DNA of 64,000 nucleotides from Delphinapterus leucas (lineage: Eukaryota > Chordata > Mammalia > Artiodactyla > Monodontidae): the NCBI RefSeq assembly GCF_002288925.2, contig NW_022098044.1:9492581-9556580 (forward strand), read 5' to 3'. A program made the position numbers and the translations under genes. Each line of letters starts with the position of its first letter. Position 1 is the first letter of the stretch. The notes beneath the pieces are model-generated. The model searched no databases. It was not told the DNA's origin and saw only the letters and a program-made list of their open reading frames with translations. Shown one piece after another: positions 21,763 to 34,299 of this stretch.

Positions 21763-23104
21763 TGTTTTTATTTTTTAGAGACCAAATAAGGTCTCTACAT
21801 TCAATTGGTTGATATATTCCTTACAAAATCCTCCCTCTTCTCTCTCTCTCTCACTTTTTCTTGTATTTCATTTGTTGAAAAAAAACCTTGTCCTTTAACT
21901 GTCTCCCACAGGTCTGTATTTGGCTAATTCCATCCTATGGGGGTCCTTTAACATGCTCCTCTATCCTCTGCTTTCCTAATATTGGTAGTTGGATCTGTAA
22001 ACATGATCAGGTTCAGATTTGGGAGAGGGGGGGCAAGAATACTCCATAGCGATCTTATGTAACTTCTATCAAGAGGTACCTGGTGTTTTGTTTTTGTTTT
22101 TGTTTTTCTGTCTCTTTTCTTGTGATGTTAGCAACCATCGATAAGCCCTGATTTCACTTCGGTTCGCCAAATGATGATATTTTAAATCTGTCACTCCTTC
22201 TTCATTTATTAGCTGAAATACTTCTATAAAGAGAACTACCCCTAATCAACTATTTGGTTTCCCTGAGGTACAGTTTGTATAGGAACAGCACAACAGCTGC
22301 TTGATTAGGACTCCTTTGATTTTTTTTTTTAATATCACTATATAAATTTTGGCCTCCATGCCTTAGATTTCGGAGCCCCTTCCAGTGAGAGACTCTTCTC
22401 TGACAGGACATTTATACATGCATACAACTCAGAATAACTTTTCTCATGGCCTTTGATGTTTTTCTCCTGCCTACTCCTCTCCAGTTTGTCTAGGTTCGCC
22501 AGAAAGCAGTGTGCTAAAGAGCTCACTAAATACTTGAGTGATTCCTCAGGGATGGACTTGCTAAGTTGCCAATTAATATTTCCCGATACTATCCAGGCCT
22601 GAAAACAGGAGAGGAAATTACATTCGCATTAGCTGGGAATCGTTTTACGTCCCTTTCATGGTAATATGAGAGTATACCCTCTTCATTTATCTACCCAAGC
22701 ATTGTTCTAAATCAAATATGATCAGTATGTTAAATAATAACAGCAATAATGTATAACAATCAGATCAGAAGGTAAGGAAAAAAGCTGGCAGGCAGAGGTA
22801 TGGGGTAATTCATGTGAAATCCAGGGGTACCATCTCTCCAGGGGAGGAAGTGTTTCGGCCTGGGGCGGGGGTACAACAGGGAATGAGAAAGTTCGGACAT
22901 TCTGAGAATCTGGCACTGGATTAATGTGAAATGTCCTAGAAGAGTGTCCTGCAAGAAGGAGTCAGTTAGAGGACGTGGAGGGACACCAAAGCTGCATTAT
23001 TAGCACAAGCAGGCATAACCCTCACCCCAGCTAGGAATGTGATGTGTGCTCATGGCCTGTGAGCAACCCTAGATTTAGGAGGCAGGGTGTGGAAGCAGCA
23101 CAGA
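21763..23104. other. Intergenic, no gene seen
   Basis: Contains a (TTTTTG)n-like tract near 22090-22108. ORFs are short and without family signal. Confidence 0.5.
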
Positions 23105-23215
23105 ACCAAGGGTCTGAAGAGCCAGCCTCTGGTTTTGGTGAGGTTATTTACTAGCCAACTGGTTTTGGACAGGTCAGTTGATCACTCTAGGCTTCAGTCT
23201 ATCTGAGAAATCAGA
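23105..23215 (+). repeat. MIR SINE fragment
   Basis: 'ggtctgaagagccagcctctgg' and 'ctagccaactggttttgg…tcagtt' resemble the MIR core. Weak. Confidence 0.45.
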
Positions 23216-23880
23216 AGAAACATCTTTGTCTCTAACACTTTACAAATTTGGGGCTCTCACAGACCCTAGGATCGTCCATGTCGAGAGCAAGCGCTTCCAC
23301 ACGGACACCTTCAAGCTCTGAGGGGATAAAAGCAGGTCGTCGATAGCCTGGCTCCCTCTGTCTCTCCCACTCCTCGGCCCTCCCCAGGCTCCGGCCCCTC
23401 CTATGCTGACTTCCTAGTAGTATTTAACAGACAGCTCACTGGCTTATAACGTAAATGGTCTTTTTCTTTCACCCTGTTTCTCATATTGTACAGATGTGTC
23501 TACCTTATAAGATGTGAGCTCTTGAGGGGCGATGCATGACTTGCTTTGCGGCTCTGCTACCTGCCCCCTACCCTGCGCCCCCCAGCCGTGAGCAGGGAAT
23601 ACTTAAATGGTATTGGCAAGAGTCAAGATGACTGACTTTTCATAGTTCCCTTTGTTTCTACCCTATGACTGGGTTTCTTGCACATTCTCCACACCTCCTC
23701 TCTCCATCACTTCAGAATCCATGTCATCACCAAGCCCTATCAGCTTTACCTCCCAGATTCCTCTCAACCCCATCTGTCAGCCGTCCCATCTCCACCACCA
23801 AGCTCTAGTCCCAGGGGACCACCATCTCTCATCTGAATTCCTGCAGTGGCCTCCCAACTGAGGTCGCAGGTTTGATTTGA
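23216..23880 (+). repeat. L2 LINE, decayed
   Basis: Pyrimidine-rich stretches ('ccatgtcatcaccaagccc', 'cctgcagtggcctcccaac') follow the L2 3' region, which appears to resume after the SINE at 24143-24330. Confidence 0.5.
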
Positions 23881-23895
23881 TTTTATATTTTTGTT

Positions 23896-23931
23896 TTTAT
23901 GTATTTATGTATGTATGTATGTATGTATGTA
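23896..23931. repeat. (TATG)n microsatellite
   Basis: 'tatgtatttatgtatgtatg…' next to the SINE tail; likely grown from it. Confidence 0.85.
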
Positions 23932-23949
23932 TTATTTATTTATTTATTT

Positions 23950-24142
23950 TGCGATACGCAGGCCTCTCACTGTTGTGGCCTCTCCCGTTGCGGAGCACAG
24001 GCTCCGGACGCGCAGGCCCAGCGGCCATGGCTCACGGGCCCAGCCGCTCTGCGGCATGTGGGATCTTCCCGGACCGGGACACGAACCCGTGTCCCCTGCA
24101 TCGGCAGGCGGACTCTCAACCACTGCACCACCAGGGAAGCCC
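23950..24142 (-). repeat. CHR-type SINE, compact
   Basis: Reverse complement from 'gcgatacgcaggcctctcac' to 'caccaccagggaagccc'. It splits the L2 copy. Confidence 0.95.
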
Positions 24143-24330
24143 TTATCCTCTTTTATTTTCATCAAAGCCTTTACACCTTCCTGATCTTTTCTTGTTTACT
24201 TATTTGTTTTGGTAAACTTCACTGGGGGGAGGGAGCCATTTCTCCTATTTGCCATTCTTTCCCTGGCACCTAAAACAGTGCCTGCTATGTAGTAGGTGCT
24301 CAGTAAATGTTCATTGGATGAATTAATGAA
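24143..24330 (+). repeat. L2 LINE, 3' end
   Basis: 'cctggcacctaaaacagtgcc' and 'tagtaggtgctcagtaaatg' mark the L2 terminus. Confidence 0.7.
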
Positions 24331-25175
24331 GGCATGCTCACAGGCAAGGAACTTGTGCTAGAAAAGCAGCAGTGTGAGACAAAGCAGGACAGGTGAGTGA
24401 GGGTCACACCAAGAAGGCTCTTAGTTGCCAAACTGAGTTTGGATATTATTCTCTGGGGAATGGAGTGTCTGTCATTGATGGTTTTCCAATAGAGGAGAAG
24501 CATGGTCAGCATTTGAGGAAGTTTGATTTGGCAGCCATGTGTAAGTCATATTCAAGAGAGAAAAATTAAAGACATTGCTTCAATCCATGACATAAAGAGC
24601 TTAGTGTCTGGCCCATAGTGAGTCTCCAATAAATGAATGTTATCACCAAGCACTGTGGCAGGCACTGGGAGATACAGAACAAAAAGCCAAGATCAATAAA
24701 CCTTTCTACCTCAAAAGAATTCTTCCTAAACCCTAGTGTCACATTCCTTCCCTCCCCTTTTTGTCAAACTTTCATTAATATTAATATATATTATATTCTC
24801 AGGGCTGTCATGTTTAGGCTCTTTTAATCAGGCTTCCCACCTCCAGCGTGCCTCTGGCTTAGATTTCGCTTTCCCCGTTTCCTGTATTTTGCTGGTGCCA
24901 AGTCACGTAGCTTTTGCCTCCACACTGCCCCCACCCCCTTAATTGTAAAAGCACCACGTGCTTTCTGTAAAAATTTCCAAAAACTACAGAAGCGCCCAAA
25001 GTAAAAAAATGGAAATGCCTTGTCTTTTCCTCATTCCTTCCCACAACCTCACTCCCCGGATTTCAACTCTGTGATAATCTGGCATCCCAAATCTTGTTCC
25101 TAGCTCCTCTTTTCCATCCGCACTCCAGTATCTGAACTAAAGGCATGGTTTTCCACCTCTTCTCTTTGATTTTTC
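24331..25175. other. Intergenic, old repeat remains
   Basis: 24420-24540 and 24590-24650 look like L2/MIR scraps ('ggtcagcatttgagg', 'gtctggcccatagtgagt'). No gene. Confidence 0.4.
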
Positions 25176-25560
25176 CCTTCAGTTCAGCTTGAAAAACATT
25201 TACTGAGTGCTATGTACCAAGTCCTACACCAGACACTGGAAGTACAAAGACAAAACAGTGAAAGAGGTCCACATTTAAAAAGCTGTTGTACTTGGGCAAG
25301 TTACTTACTCTCTTTGACACTTACTTCCTTATCTGTAAAATGGGGATAAGCTCAGTACCTTCTTTATGGGGTTGGATGAGGATTAATGAGATGATACAAA
25401 GAAAACTCTTTGCATAGTACCTGGTACATTGTATCTGCTCTATAAATGTCAATGACAACAATGATAATGATGATAATCTTTGCCTTGGAGGAGTTTATAG
25501 GTTAATGAGGAAACTTGAAGAATAAGAATTACCTAGGTGAAGAAAGATGGGAAAATATTT
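25176..25560 (+). repeat. L2 LINE split by a MIR
   Basis: L2-like 'catttactgagtgctatgtacc' lies before, and 'ttggaggagtttataggtt' after, a MIR core at about 25268-25462 ('gggcaagttacttactctc', 'ctgtaaaatggggataag', 'tctgctctataaatg'). Confidence 0.65.
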
Positions 25561-25651
25561 TTGGAAAAGCAGAGACAAGCAGTTTAAATGAAATTAAAAG
25601 GTAAAGTTAGAGAGCTGAAAGAATAAAAAGTAACAGCTTGGACTTATCCTC

Positions 25652-25735
25652 TAAGAGTATTTCTCAAAACTACCTGCATTAGTCCTACTCGGGGGTGCTT
25701 GTTTAAAATGCAGATTTAGTGGCCCCACCTCCCGC
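25652..25735 (+). repeat. MER5A-like fragment
   Basis: 'cttgtttaaaatgcagattt' and 'ggccccacctcc' fit the middle of MER5A. Degenerate. Confidence 0.5.
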
Positions 25736-26166
25736 AAATGTGGTAAATTCAAACAGTGGAAATGTTGAATACATCAGGACAAATGAACAAGCTACAGTTA
25801 TAAGCATTAACACAGATACACCTCAATAACTCAATATTAAGCACAAAAAATAAGACACAGAAAATACATACAGTAAATGTCAAAATACAACAAAGACTAA
25901 AATAGGCAAAACTAAATACTATATTGCTTAAGTAATAAGGACACACAAACTGTAATGAAAAGAAAAGGATTTATTAATATAAAATTCAGGGTAGAGGTTA
26001 ACTAGAATGGTGAAGAAGGATGCTAAGTTTCTATTTCTTAAGTTGGGTGCTGAGCATAGAGTTTCTTTTTATTATAATTCTTTAATATGCATTATTTATA
26101 TACTTTTTATTTACAAGATATTTCACAAGAAAAAAGCAAATAGGAAAACAGAATAGTCTTCCAGAG
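25736..26166. other. Intergenic, AT-rich
   Basis: No repeat family or gene recognised. Confidence 0.5.
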
Positions 26167-26183
26167 ACTGACCTTTTCCACTT

Positions 26184-26360
26184 TTTTTTAAAAAAAATAT
26201 TTATTTATTTATTTGGCTGCGCCAGGTCTTAATTGCCATGTGCGGCCCTGCGGGATCTTTAGTTGCGGCACATGGGATCTAGTTCCCTGACCAGGGACTG
26301 AACCTGGACCCCCTGCATTGGGAGCACAGAGTCTCAACCACTGGACCACCAGGGAAGTCC
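26184..26360 (-). repeat. CHR-type SINE, intermediate
   Basis: Target duplication 'ctgaccttttccactt' at 26168-26183 and 26361-26376. Confidence 0.95.
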
Positions 26361-26589
26361 CTGACCTTTTCCACTTAAACCCCATAGAGTTGAGTTACAC
26401 TAAGAAAGAAGAGAGAAAAAAATAAAAAAAGACCATCCAAAATGCCTGGGTCTGAACAAACACCAGGCCAATCTCCTCCATTTTTTCTCAATCACACACT
26501 CACACTTTCTCACTTTTCCTTCAGCTAAAAAACAAACCCTCCCTTTATGTATATCAATTAGTGCAAACGACCGTTCAGAAGATTACAAG

Positions 26590-26990
26590 CCCACTCTCCT
26601 ATAAATAGCCAAATTCATACCACTGTCTGAATGGAGGATGCCCTGCTATATTAATAATGCTCTTGCGAACATCCTTTTTTTTTTCCTCTCAGAAAAAAAT
26701 GTTTCCACATTTTAGATTATTTCCACAGGGTGTGAACATTTTACAGCTCTCGTTGCTTGCTGCCAAATCATCTTCCGAGTGAATTGTACCAGTTTACAAT
26801 GCTACCAGCAATAAATGACTACCAGTTTCACCATACCCTCATCCTCAAAAAACATTTTCGCTAATTTAATAGACATGATTCTTACATCATGTTTTAATGT
26901 ACATTTCTTTATCAGTGAAGTTGAACATTTTTTCCTATGTTAGCTTCTTTATTTCTTCTGTTGTTTGTCATTCTTGTATTTAGGGTATAG
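26590..26990 (-). repeat. L1M-type LINE fragment, antisense
   Basis: 'aatgctcttgcgaacatcc', 'ttgtaccagtttacaatgc', 'ttgaacattttttcctatg' are antisense L1 ORF2/3' landmarks. Confidence 0.6.
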
Positions 26991-27500
26991 GATCAGAATC
27001 AAAGAACTCCACTATTTGAGGAAGTTACTTTTTTCCTGCTCCCTTCCCTTCCCCTCCCTGCTTTATTACTTTTTTACTTCATAAATTACACATGTTCATT
27101 TTAGAAATATCAGAAAATATAATTAAGCAAACAAGAAAGGTAAAATCACCTATTGCCCCACCTTCCAGAGATAATCACTACTGTTTATTGTACATCCTTT
27201 TAAACTTTTTCTCTAACAAAGATATTCACAAACATATCACATAACCTTTCTGAGCCTGTTTCCCCATCTATAAAATGAGAATACTTTTCTTCAAGTTGAT
27301 AATTAAATGAGCTGGTGTATGTGAAAATGATTTATATGCTGCAGGATGTTATATAAATATAAATGCAAGTTTCTGTGCTTATTCCATAAAATACCCTTTA
27401 TTCTGCCAAACAGAACGGTGACACTTTGTTCCCTGAATGTAGCCTGCCCTCTCCAGAACATGCTTCTCTCTAGAATGACTTGCTGCCTCAATTCTTCAGA
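26991..27500. other. Intergenic, old repeat remains
   Basis: 27060-27200 resembles antisense L1 3' UTR and 27230-27300 MIR ('cctgtttccccatctataaaatgag'); both weak. Confidence 0.4.
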
Positions 27501-28530
27501 CTAAACAAGTATTCACTTATTTTTTTTTAAATTCAATATGTAAGATATACAAAAGGGGGAATTCCCTGGTGGTCCAGTGGTCAGGACTCAGCACTTTCAC
27601 TGTCATGGGCCAGGGTTCAATCCCTGGTCGGGGAATTAGGTTCCCACATGCCATGTGGTGTGGCCAGAAAAAAAAAGATATACAAAAGGTATAAAGAGTA
27701 GAGCAAGAGCAACCATGTACCTACCATGCAGCTTAAGAAATTTCAAAAAAGAAGGAAAGAAAGAAAAATGATTTTACACTTAAAGTTTACACCAATACAC
27801 TAAAGTTTCCTGTGAACCCCTCCCCAAATATAGCCCTTCTCCAACCCATATTTCACTCTCCTGAATTTGGTATTTCTCACTCTTATGCCTTTATATTTAT
27901 TTATGCTCTCTGTCTCTCTGTATATATTTGTATGGAGATATTGATATAGATCCCTAAGCAATGTATAATATTATTTTGCATAAACTTGTTTATATTGTAT
28001 ATGAATGAGTATCAAGGTAAGTATCCTGTACCACCCCAAATATTATGTTTGTGAGATTCATTCATGTTGGTACATATACTTAATTTCCTTGCTTTAATAT
28101 GCAGTGTATAATCACAGCACAATTCATCTGTTTTCCTGATGATAGCTATTAGGTCATTTCTGGTTTTTGCTGTCACAGGTATTTCTGTGTATTTTGGTAC
28201 GTCTCCTTGTGTACATGGGTAGGAGTTTCTCTGGGTATACATACCTAGAAGTGAAATTCTGAAGTCACAGGGTGAGTGCATCTTTAGCTAGATATTGCCA
28301 AATTATTCTCCAAAGTGGTCGTACTAATTTCCATTCTCACCAGAAGTATATAAATATTTCCATTACTATTCTTTCTTGTCAATCCTTAGTTTTGTCAGAC
28401 TTTTGAATTTTTGCAATCTGATGGGTATGAAATAACATTTCATTGTGGTTTTAACATGCATTTCCCTGATTAGTAGGGAAGTTGAACAACTTTTACAGGT
28501 TTATTGGCTGTTGAGTGAATTCTATGTTCA
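27501..28530 (-). repeat. L1M-type LINE, antisense, split by a SINE
   Basis: After the SINE the text follows an old L1 3' region: 'aaccatgtacctaccatgcag', 'cctgaatttggtatttc', 'tacctagaagtgaaattctg', 'atattgccaaattattctcc', 'tgcatttccctgatta'. Confidence 0.7.
27557..27675 (+). repeat. CHR-type SINE, short
   Basis: Target duplication 'agatatacaaaagg' at 27543-27556 and 27676-27689. Confidence 0.95.
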
Positions 28531-28539
28531 TAAAGTACC

Positions 28540-29000
28540 CATTCTTTAGATCCCCTTTAAAACATTCCCTCTCCAGGAAATATTTCTACATCTCCTCCAT
28601 CAAGCAGATGGGTTCTCCTTTGGATCTCTATAACCCTTTCCATATCTTAGGTTTCACTCACTTTTTATTCCATCTTGTACTCTCATTTGTATACTTGTCT
28701 AAAGAGCAGAGACTACGTTTAACTCAACTTTATGACCACGTTAGTACCTAAGTACAACATTTCATAAATCTTTGTTGAATCAAATCATACTCCTTCCCAG
28801 CTTATAAAATCTTAGTCTCCTGTTGTCTATAGGGGAGAGTTGAATCTCCTTAGTATAGAATTTAAGACCCTTATGTGGGCTCTGGCAACAACTTTCCTTT
28901 CCTGACTCTTCTCCTGGTATGACCCTGCCTTCTGCCCCAGATACTGGGTTCTTTGTCGACAATGAGGTCCCAGTACTCAAATGTTTGGCTTCTCTCCTTG
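28540..29000 (+). repeat. L2 LINE, decayed
   Basis: 'acattccctctccaggaaat' and 'aaatctttgttgaatcaaatc' resemble L2 3' sequence; the part after 28790 is less certain. Confidence 0.5.
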
Positions 29001-29329
29001 CAGTCAGGATGGCAGGTTGATCCCACCTGTTTTAGCTGCCCATCAGATTATAAGAGAAAATCTAGGGATCCTGAAGTTAGAAGCTTGCTTTTATTAATGA
29101 CCAGGGATTTTGCCCTGAATCTGTCATTTGTGTACTAAGAGTTCATACATTTCTTTATCTAGGTGGCTTGGGTTCAAATGAAGAAAACCCAAAACACTTA
29201 ACTTCAGCACCTTAGCCTAGAGTCTAGGCCTGGATGCAGCCTGTCCTACCTCTTCAGAGTCAGAGGCATATCACAAACAGAATATATGAATACATGCCCA
29301 ACCCACATTGTATTTTCCCAACTGATTCA

Positions 29330-29570
29330 TTTTAATTCAGTAAACACTTATTATTTACCTATTACATCTAGGCTTAGTCCAAGGTGCTAGGGATACAGAT
29401 ATAAACATGACCGTTCTCTCGAGGAGCACATAGAGTAGTTGAAGGAGACAGACATAACAGACACATATTTTCAATACAAAGAAGAATATGGGAGCCACAG
29501 AAGTGCTATCTTGAGAGTCAAGGAAGACTTCCTGGAGGAGATGTCACTTAGAGCAATTGGTATATGAATG
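29330..29570 (+). repeat. L2 LINE fragment
   Basis: 'cagtaaacacttattatttacc', 'ggtgctagggatacagatat', 'cttcctggaggagatgtcac' are L2-typical. Confidence 0.65.
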
Positions 29571-30200
29571 AGTAGATGAATACAAGGCATGATCTTGAAA
29601 TTAAACTTTCTTTAAGCTTCACACATGAATTCTGCCACATAAGACACTCTGATTCATGGGATGTTGCCAGTGATTCCTGAACTGAACAATGTGATTGGTA
29701 CTTATGATTTGGAAAGCCCATCTCTGTATTGTGAGGAGGCAGTTCCAACTTGGCCATTTTCCTACCAGACTGGACATGGGTCAGTTAACTGACTGTTGTC
29801 TTAGGGAGAAACATGGCTACATATGTGTGTGTCTCTCTCATTTTTTTTCTGTGATAGTTTACATATATTTGGAGTCTCACTGTATTCTACATTGCTCTGT
29901 TCTGTAAATACAAATGGTAGTAGAAATGTCCCCAGTTTGCCTGTAATCTCATGAGAGGCCCAGGAAGATTTTTCCATACTCCACTTCTGGAGGAACCCAT
30001 AGGAAAGTGGCATTCCACAAAGGAGGTGAGCATTCTGCCATCTGCATACCAATCAAAGGGAATGAGGAGTGACAAAGGAAGAGGGTATTTATAATCCCTC
30101 TCACCAAAAGGGTCTACCCATTCCCCAACCAAAAATCCGTGGTACCCAAGGAAAGAGAAGGTTATACCCTCTGCAAAGATGGGGTGTCTTTCCAAAGAGG
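29571..30200. other. Intergenic, no gene seen
   Basis: Overlapping minus-strand ORFs (29548-30195) lack domains. Confidence 0.45.
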
Positions 30201-30216
30201 TTCCACTTGGACATTT

Positions 30217-30401
30217 TTTTTTTTAAAGATTTTTTGATGTGGGCCATTTTTAAAGTCTTTGTTGAATTTGTTACAATATTGCTTCTGTTTTTGGTTTTTT
30301 GGCTGCGAGGTATGTGGGATCTTAGCTCCCTGACCAGGGATTGAACCCACACCCCCTGCATTGGAAGGCGAAGTCTTAACTACTGGACCGCCAGGGAAGT
30401 C
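30217..30401 (-). repeat. CHR-type SINE, variant 3' region
   Basis: Head portion ends 'ggaccgccagggaagtc'. The 3' part ('gccatttttaaagtctttg', 'ttacaatattgcttctg') differs from the other copies here and marks another CHR subfamily. 'ccacttggac' flanks both sides. Confidence 0.9.
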
Positions 30402-30539
30402 CCCACTTGGACTTTTTGAAGCATCATGTGGCTTCTGCTCTTTGAGGAGGCTGCAGTGAAGTGAGTTAGGAAGTAAGCAGGGCACATACACACATGCACA
30501 TGCCCTATACACCATACATTTTCACAATTTCCTGACTTT

Positions 30540-30835
30540 GTTTACATTGTTTCCCCAACTTGTGCTTTCTCATCCTTTCCACTGGCCTTCCCTGGAAGCC
30601 ATGCTTACATGACACCTCTTCTAGGAAATCTTATATCACCTAGTAAAAATCAACTGTTCTCTGTACTCCCTAATCTGTCTTGATGTCTAAAAGTTCCTTG
30701 GGAGTGCTTTGCCATGTCTGGGCATCATGTTCTTGGCAAATGGGGCCTCACAAATCTCTCAACTCAGCTCACTAGGTAGCCCCTACCGTGAACAAGGATT
30801 GGCACATCAGCACACAATAGTGTTCATATACATGG
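30540..30835 (+). repeat. L2-like fragment, weak
   Basis: 'tggaagccatgcttacatgac' and 'cttctaggaaatcttatatcacc' recall L2. Low certainty. Confidence 0.4.
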
Positions 30836-30837
30836 GT

Positions 30838-31045
30838 TTTTTTAAAAAAATTTTATTGGAATATAGTTGATTTACAGTGTTGTGTTAGTTTCTGCTGTAC
30901 AGCAAAGTGAATCAGTACACATATGCATATATCCACTCTTTTTTAGATTCTTTTCCCTTATAGATCATTACAGAGTATTGAGTAGAGTTACCTGTGCTGT
31001 ACAGTAGGTTCTTATTAGTTATCTATTTTATATATAGTATATATG
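30838..31045 (-). repeat. L1 3' end (cetartiodactyl type), antisense, 5'-truncated
   Basis: 'attggaatatagttgatttac', 'gtgttagtttctgctgtac', 'ttacctgtgctgtacagtagg' match the lineage L1 3' UTR in reverse. Confidence 0.85.
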
Positions 31046-31163
31046 GGTTTTGGGTCAAACGCATTTCGAATCCTGCCTATGTCACTAATTAGGTGTGTAA
31101 TCTTTGGAAAATTAGTTAACATTTCTGAGTCTCAGTTTCCTCATCCTTAAATTGGAGAATTCT
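31046..31163 (+). repeat. MIR SINE fragment
   Basis: 'cgaatcctgcctatgtcac', 'tgagtctcagtttcctcatcc' are MIR core words. Confidence 0.75.
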
Positions 31164-31290
31164 ACTATAGTTGACCCTTGAACAACTCCTAGATTAATCT
31201 TCATATAATATATAGTCAGCCCTCAGTATCCGTGGTTCCTCAGCATCCAGGGATTCAACCAATCACCAACCATGTAGTTCTGTAGCTACT
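31164..31290. repeat. Tigger-type transposon end fragment
   Basis: 'agttgacccttgaacaac' and 'gtcagccctcagtatccgtgg' are typical Tigger/MER2 terminal sequences. Confidence 0.65.
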
Positions 31291-31457
31291 TCTGCTCAAA
31301 AGACTCATTGAATATATGGAGACAGACTTGTCAGAGCGGAGCAGAGTGCCCAGCTAGCTCATAGTTCTTTTAATGCAAAATTTTATCATCAGCATATTTG
31401 GCAATACTACCTTTGAACAACCTTATTCCCCTCTCCATACACCCAAATGTCCTAGGA

Positions 31458-31985
31458 CATATGTATTAGTTTTCTATTGAAGTCTGAGCAAGCTTGACTG
31501 GATTTTTTGCTCAAGTCTTATAAGACCAAAGTAAAAACGTTCTCTGAACTGGGCTGTTATCTTGAGGATCTGGGGAAGAATCTGCTCCCAAGCTCATTTA
31601 AATTGTTGACAGAGTCAAAGTTCCTTGCATTTGTAGATCTGAAGTCCTTGTTTCCTTGCTGGCTGCTGGTCAGGGGTCACTCTCAGCTCTTCAAGGCTGC
31701 TCTCAGGTCCTTTCCATGTGGCCCCTTCCATCTTTAAAACTGTCAATTGCCCATCAAATCCTTCCTGTGCTTTGAACCTCTTTGACTTCTTCTGCTACCA
31801 CCTAAAGAAACTCTCTGCTTTTAAAGGGCTCATGTGATTACCTGGATAATCTCCCTACCTTAAGATCAGCTGATTAGTAACCTTAATTACACCAGCAAGA
31901 GCCCTTCAAAACATTACCTAGATTAGTGTTTGAATGGATAACCAAGCATGGAATTTTGGGCATCATCTTAAAATTCTGCCTACCC
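31458..31985. repeat. Candidate old interspersed repeat beginning TGTATTAG
   Basis: 'tgtattagttttctatt' to 'ctgcctacccca' has the look of a known mammalian element class, but I cannot assign it. Confidence 0.4.
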
Positions 31986-32750
31986 CAGCATAGCTACAAC
32001 CTCCTGAAAAGCTATCCCTCAAATTAATTCCTTAACATTTGATCTTTAAGAGTGATGAGAAGCTATAACCTCAGATTTTCCAGCCTTTTATAAAAGAGGC
32101 TATATGTATCCAAAGCCCTACATGTATTCATACAAGACAAAGAACCAAAGCAGTCCAAGGTGTTGCCATCTGTCCTAAGGAATCCATCCTTCTGGAAATT
32201 TTCTATATGAACTATATAAAAAGCAAATCTTAAAACTCCAACAGTAAGGATGCTACATTTGTTAACTATTCACATGGGGTTTATTTACCCAAATTTCTGT
32301 CTTTGAGAAGTTAATGATCTCTCTGGGAAGATTGACAGGTAAATAACTAATTGTAATTCTATGAGTTAAGTGCTATAATAGAGCCATATAAAGGTACACA
32401 CTTCCTGGAATTGAAGATACTTTTGATTGTGGGGTACACCATCAAATTCCAACAGCTTTTTGGGACATTGAGAATATCTTATCAAATGTATATGTTTTAA
32501 AAAACTTGATTGACAGTAGCGTACATTTATCACTGGGATTACTTACTAGCCTCTTCTCTAAATCAAAGTTGGAGCCAAGCTTTTTGTGAAGAGTCTAACT
32601 CTATTTGGATCCACTTAGCCATTCCTAAAGCATGAATCTGTCATCGATTCCAGCTCTGAAAATTCTCTGATCTTTTCTGAGAAATTAGTTAAATTAACAC
32701 ATCTACAATGACAATTATGGTACTTTCCCATCTACTTCTCTACCTGGCAG
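31986..32750. other. Intergenic, no gene seen
   Basis: AT-rich; no recognisable feature. Confidence 0.5.
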
Positions 32751-32762
32751 CTGGCTAGTTGG

Positions 32763-32966
32763 TTTTTTTTTTTTTGCGGTACGCGGGCCTCTCACTGCCG
32801 TGGCCTCTCCCGCTGCGGAGCACAGGCTCCGGACGCACAGGCTCAGCGGCCATGGCTCACGGGCCCAGCTGTTCCGTGGCATATAGGATCCTCCCGAACC
32901 GGAGCACGAAGCCGCGTCCCCCGCATCGGCAGGCGGACTCTCAACCACTGCGCCACCAGGGAAGCC
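32763..32966 (-). repeat. CHR-type SINE, compact
   Basis: Poly-T then 'gcggtacgcgggcctctcac' to 'gcgccaccagggaagcc'. Target duplication 'ctggctagtt' at 32751-32760 and 32967-32976. Confidence 0.95.
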
Positions 32967-33089
32967 CTGGCTAGTTTCTTTTAATACTGGTTGTAAGACT
33001 ATCCTGATTTCAGAGGTATTAAAAATGTGAAATGGGACATTTTTTTGGAAGACTTATGCTTCTAAGTGTTATGGGAAATAAATGAGGAA

Positions 33090-33300
33090 GTGGTTAATTT
33101 TGCTTGGGGAGGAGGTGACATTTGAGTTGAGTCTGGGAAGTTGAGTAGGAGTTTCCCAGGCAGATAAGAGGCTAAAAGGTATCCCAGGCCAAGAGAAATC
33201 TCTATTATGGTGCTTATCTGAAGCTATTCTGTTAATATTGCTCCACTCCCATGAATCTGTAAATTCGTTGAGGTCATGAACCAATTCTATCTCCAAAGCG
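33090..33300 (+). repeat. L2 LINE fragment
   Basis: 'gaggaggtgacatttgagttgag' (in parts) and 'ccaggcagataagaggc' resemble L2. Confidence 0.55.
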
Positions 33301-33389
33301 ACCCATTAGCTCATTATTTTGCCATTTAATTTTTGTTTATTTATTCATTTCATATTTACTAACTTTATTAATATATATACTTACTGACA

Positions 33390-34140
33390 AAATAATATTT
33401 TGAGTAGCTCATTTAGAAAGCTTGGTAAATATAAAGAAGCAAATAAACAAATCCCACACACAAAGCCACAAATCCATTGTAATTCCCCATTTGGAGAAAC
33501 TACTGTTACTATACTGGTGTATGTGCTTCAAGCCTTTTTTCTATTTATATGTACATCTATATCTATCTATATTTTTAAAGCAAAAGTGGTATCATAATAT
33601 ATTTATTAGTTCATAATGTTATTTTCACTTAACCATCATATTTAAAATACTGATCATTGTTTGCCTACCCAGTCTCCCATTGAAGGAAATAATGCCAGCT
33701 CACAGTTTTCTATTCTTAACTGATTGATTCCCTGACCCCAGCTAATTGAACTAAAGGATTGGCACCTGATCCAAGGACAGCCCACGTGTAGGTGGTCAGA
33801 GACATACTCATGGGGTGGAAAGATGAGCTAATCCAATCAGATGCCACTGGATTATGAAATTGGGCAACTGATATCCTCAATGGAGCTGATGGTGTAAGGA
33901 TGCCATGGCCTTCCATCAAATAAAAGCCAGAGTTGTGAGGGAGCACAAAATATTAGAATGGAGGAAGCTGGTTGTCAAAGAGAGGAGGGTAGAGTAGACC
34001 TGTGGAGAAGCCGAGATGCCCAGAGGGACAGAGCCATGGCTTCAGGCTTCTGTTAGTCCTGTTTTTTCTTGCTCCAGTTCTAGTCCATATATAGCTTTAT
34101 TATAAATACCTCCCTTCCAGGCTATTTTCCTCTAGAGGTA
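33390..34140. other. Intergenic, partly L1-like
   Basis: 33470-33640 resembles antisense old L1 3' UTR. 33640-34140 has no recognised feature. Confidence 0.4.
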
Positions 34141-34155
34141 AAAAAGTGGGTCTCT

Positions 34156-34280
34156 GGAATTTCCTGGCTATCCAGTGGTTAGGAGTCCACGCTTCCACTA
34201 TAGGGGACACAGGTTCGTTCCCTGGTGGGGGAACTAAGATCCCCCATGCCGTGCGGGGCAGCAAAAAAAAAAAAAAAAAG
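34156..34280 (+). repeat. CHR-type SINE, short
   Basis: Target duplication 'aaaagtgggtctct' at 34142-34155 and 34281-34294. Confidence 0.95.
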
Positions 34281-34299
34281 AAAAGTGGGTCTCTATTCC

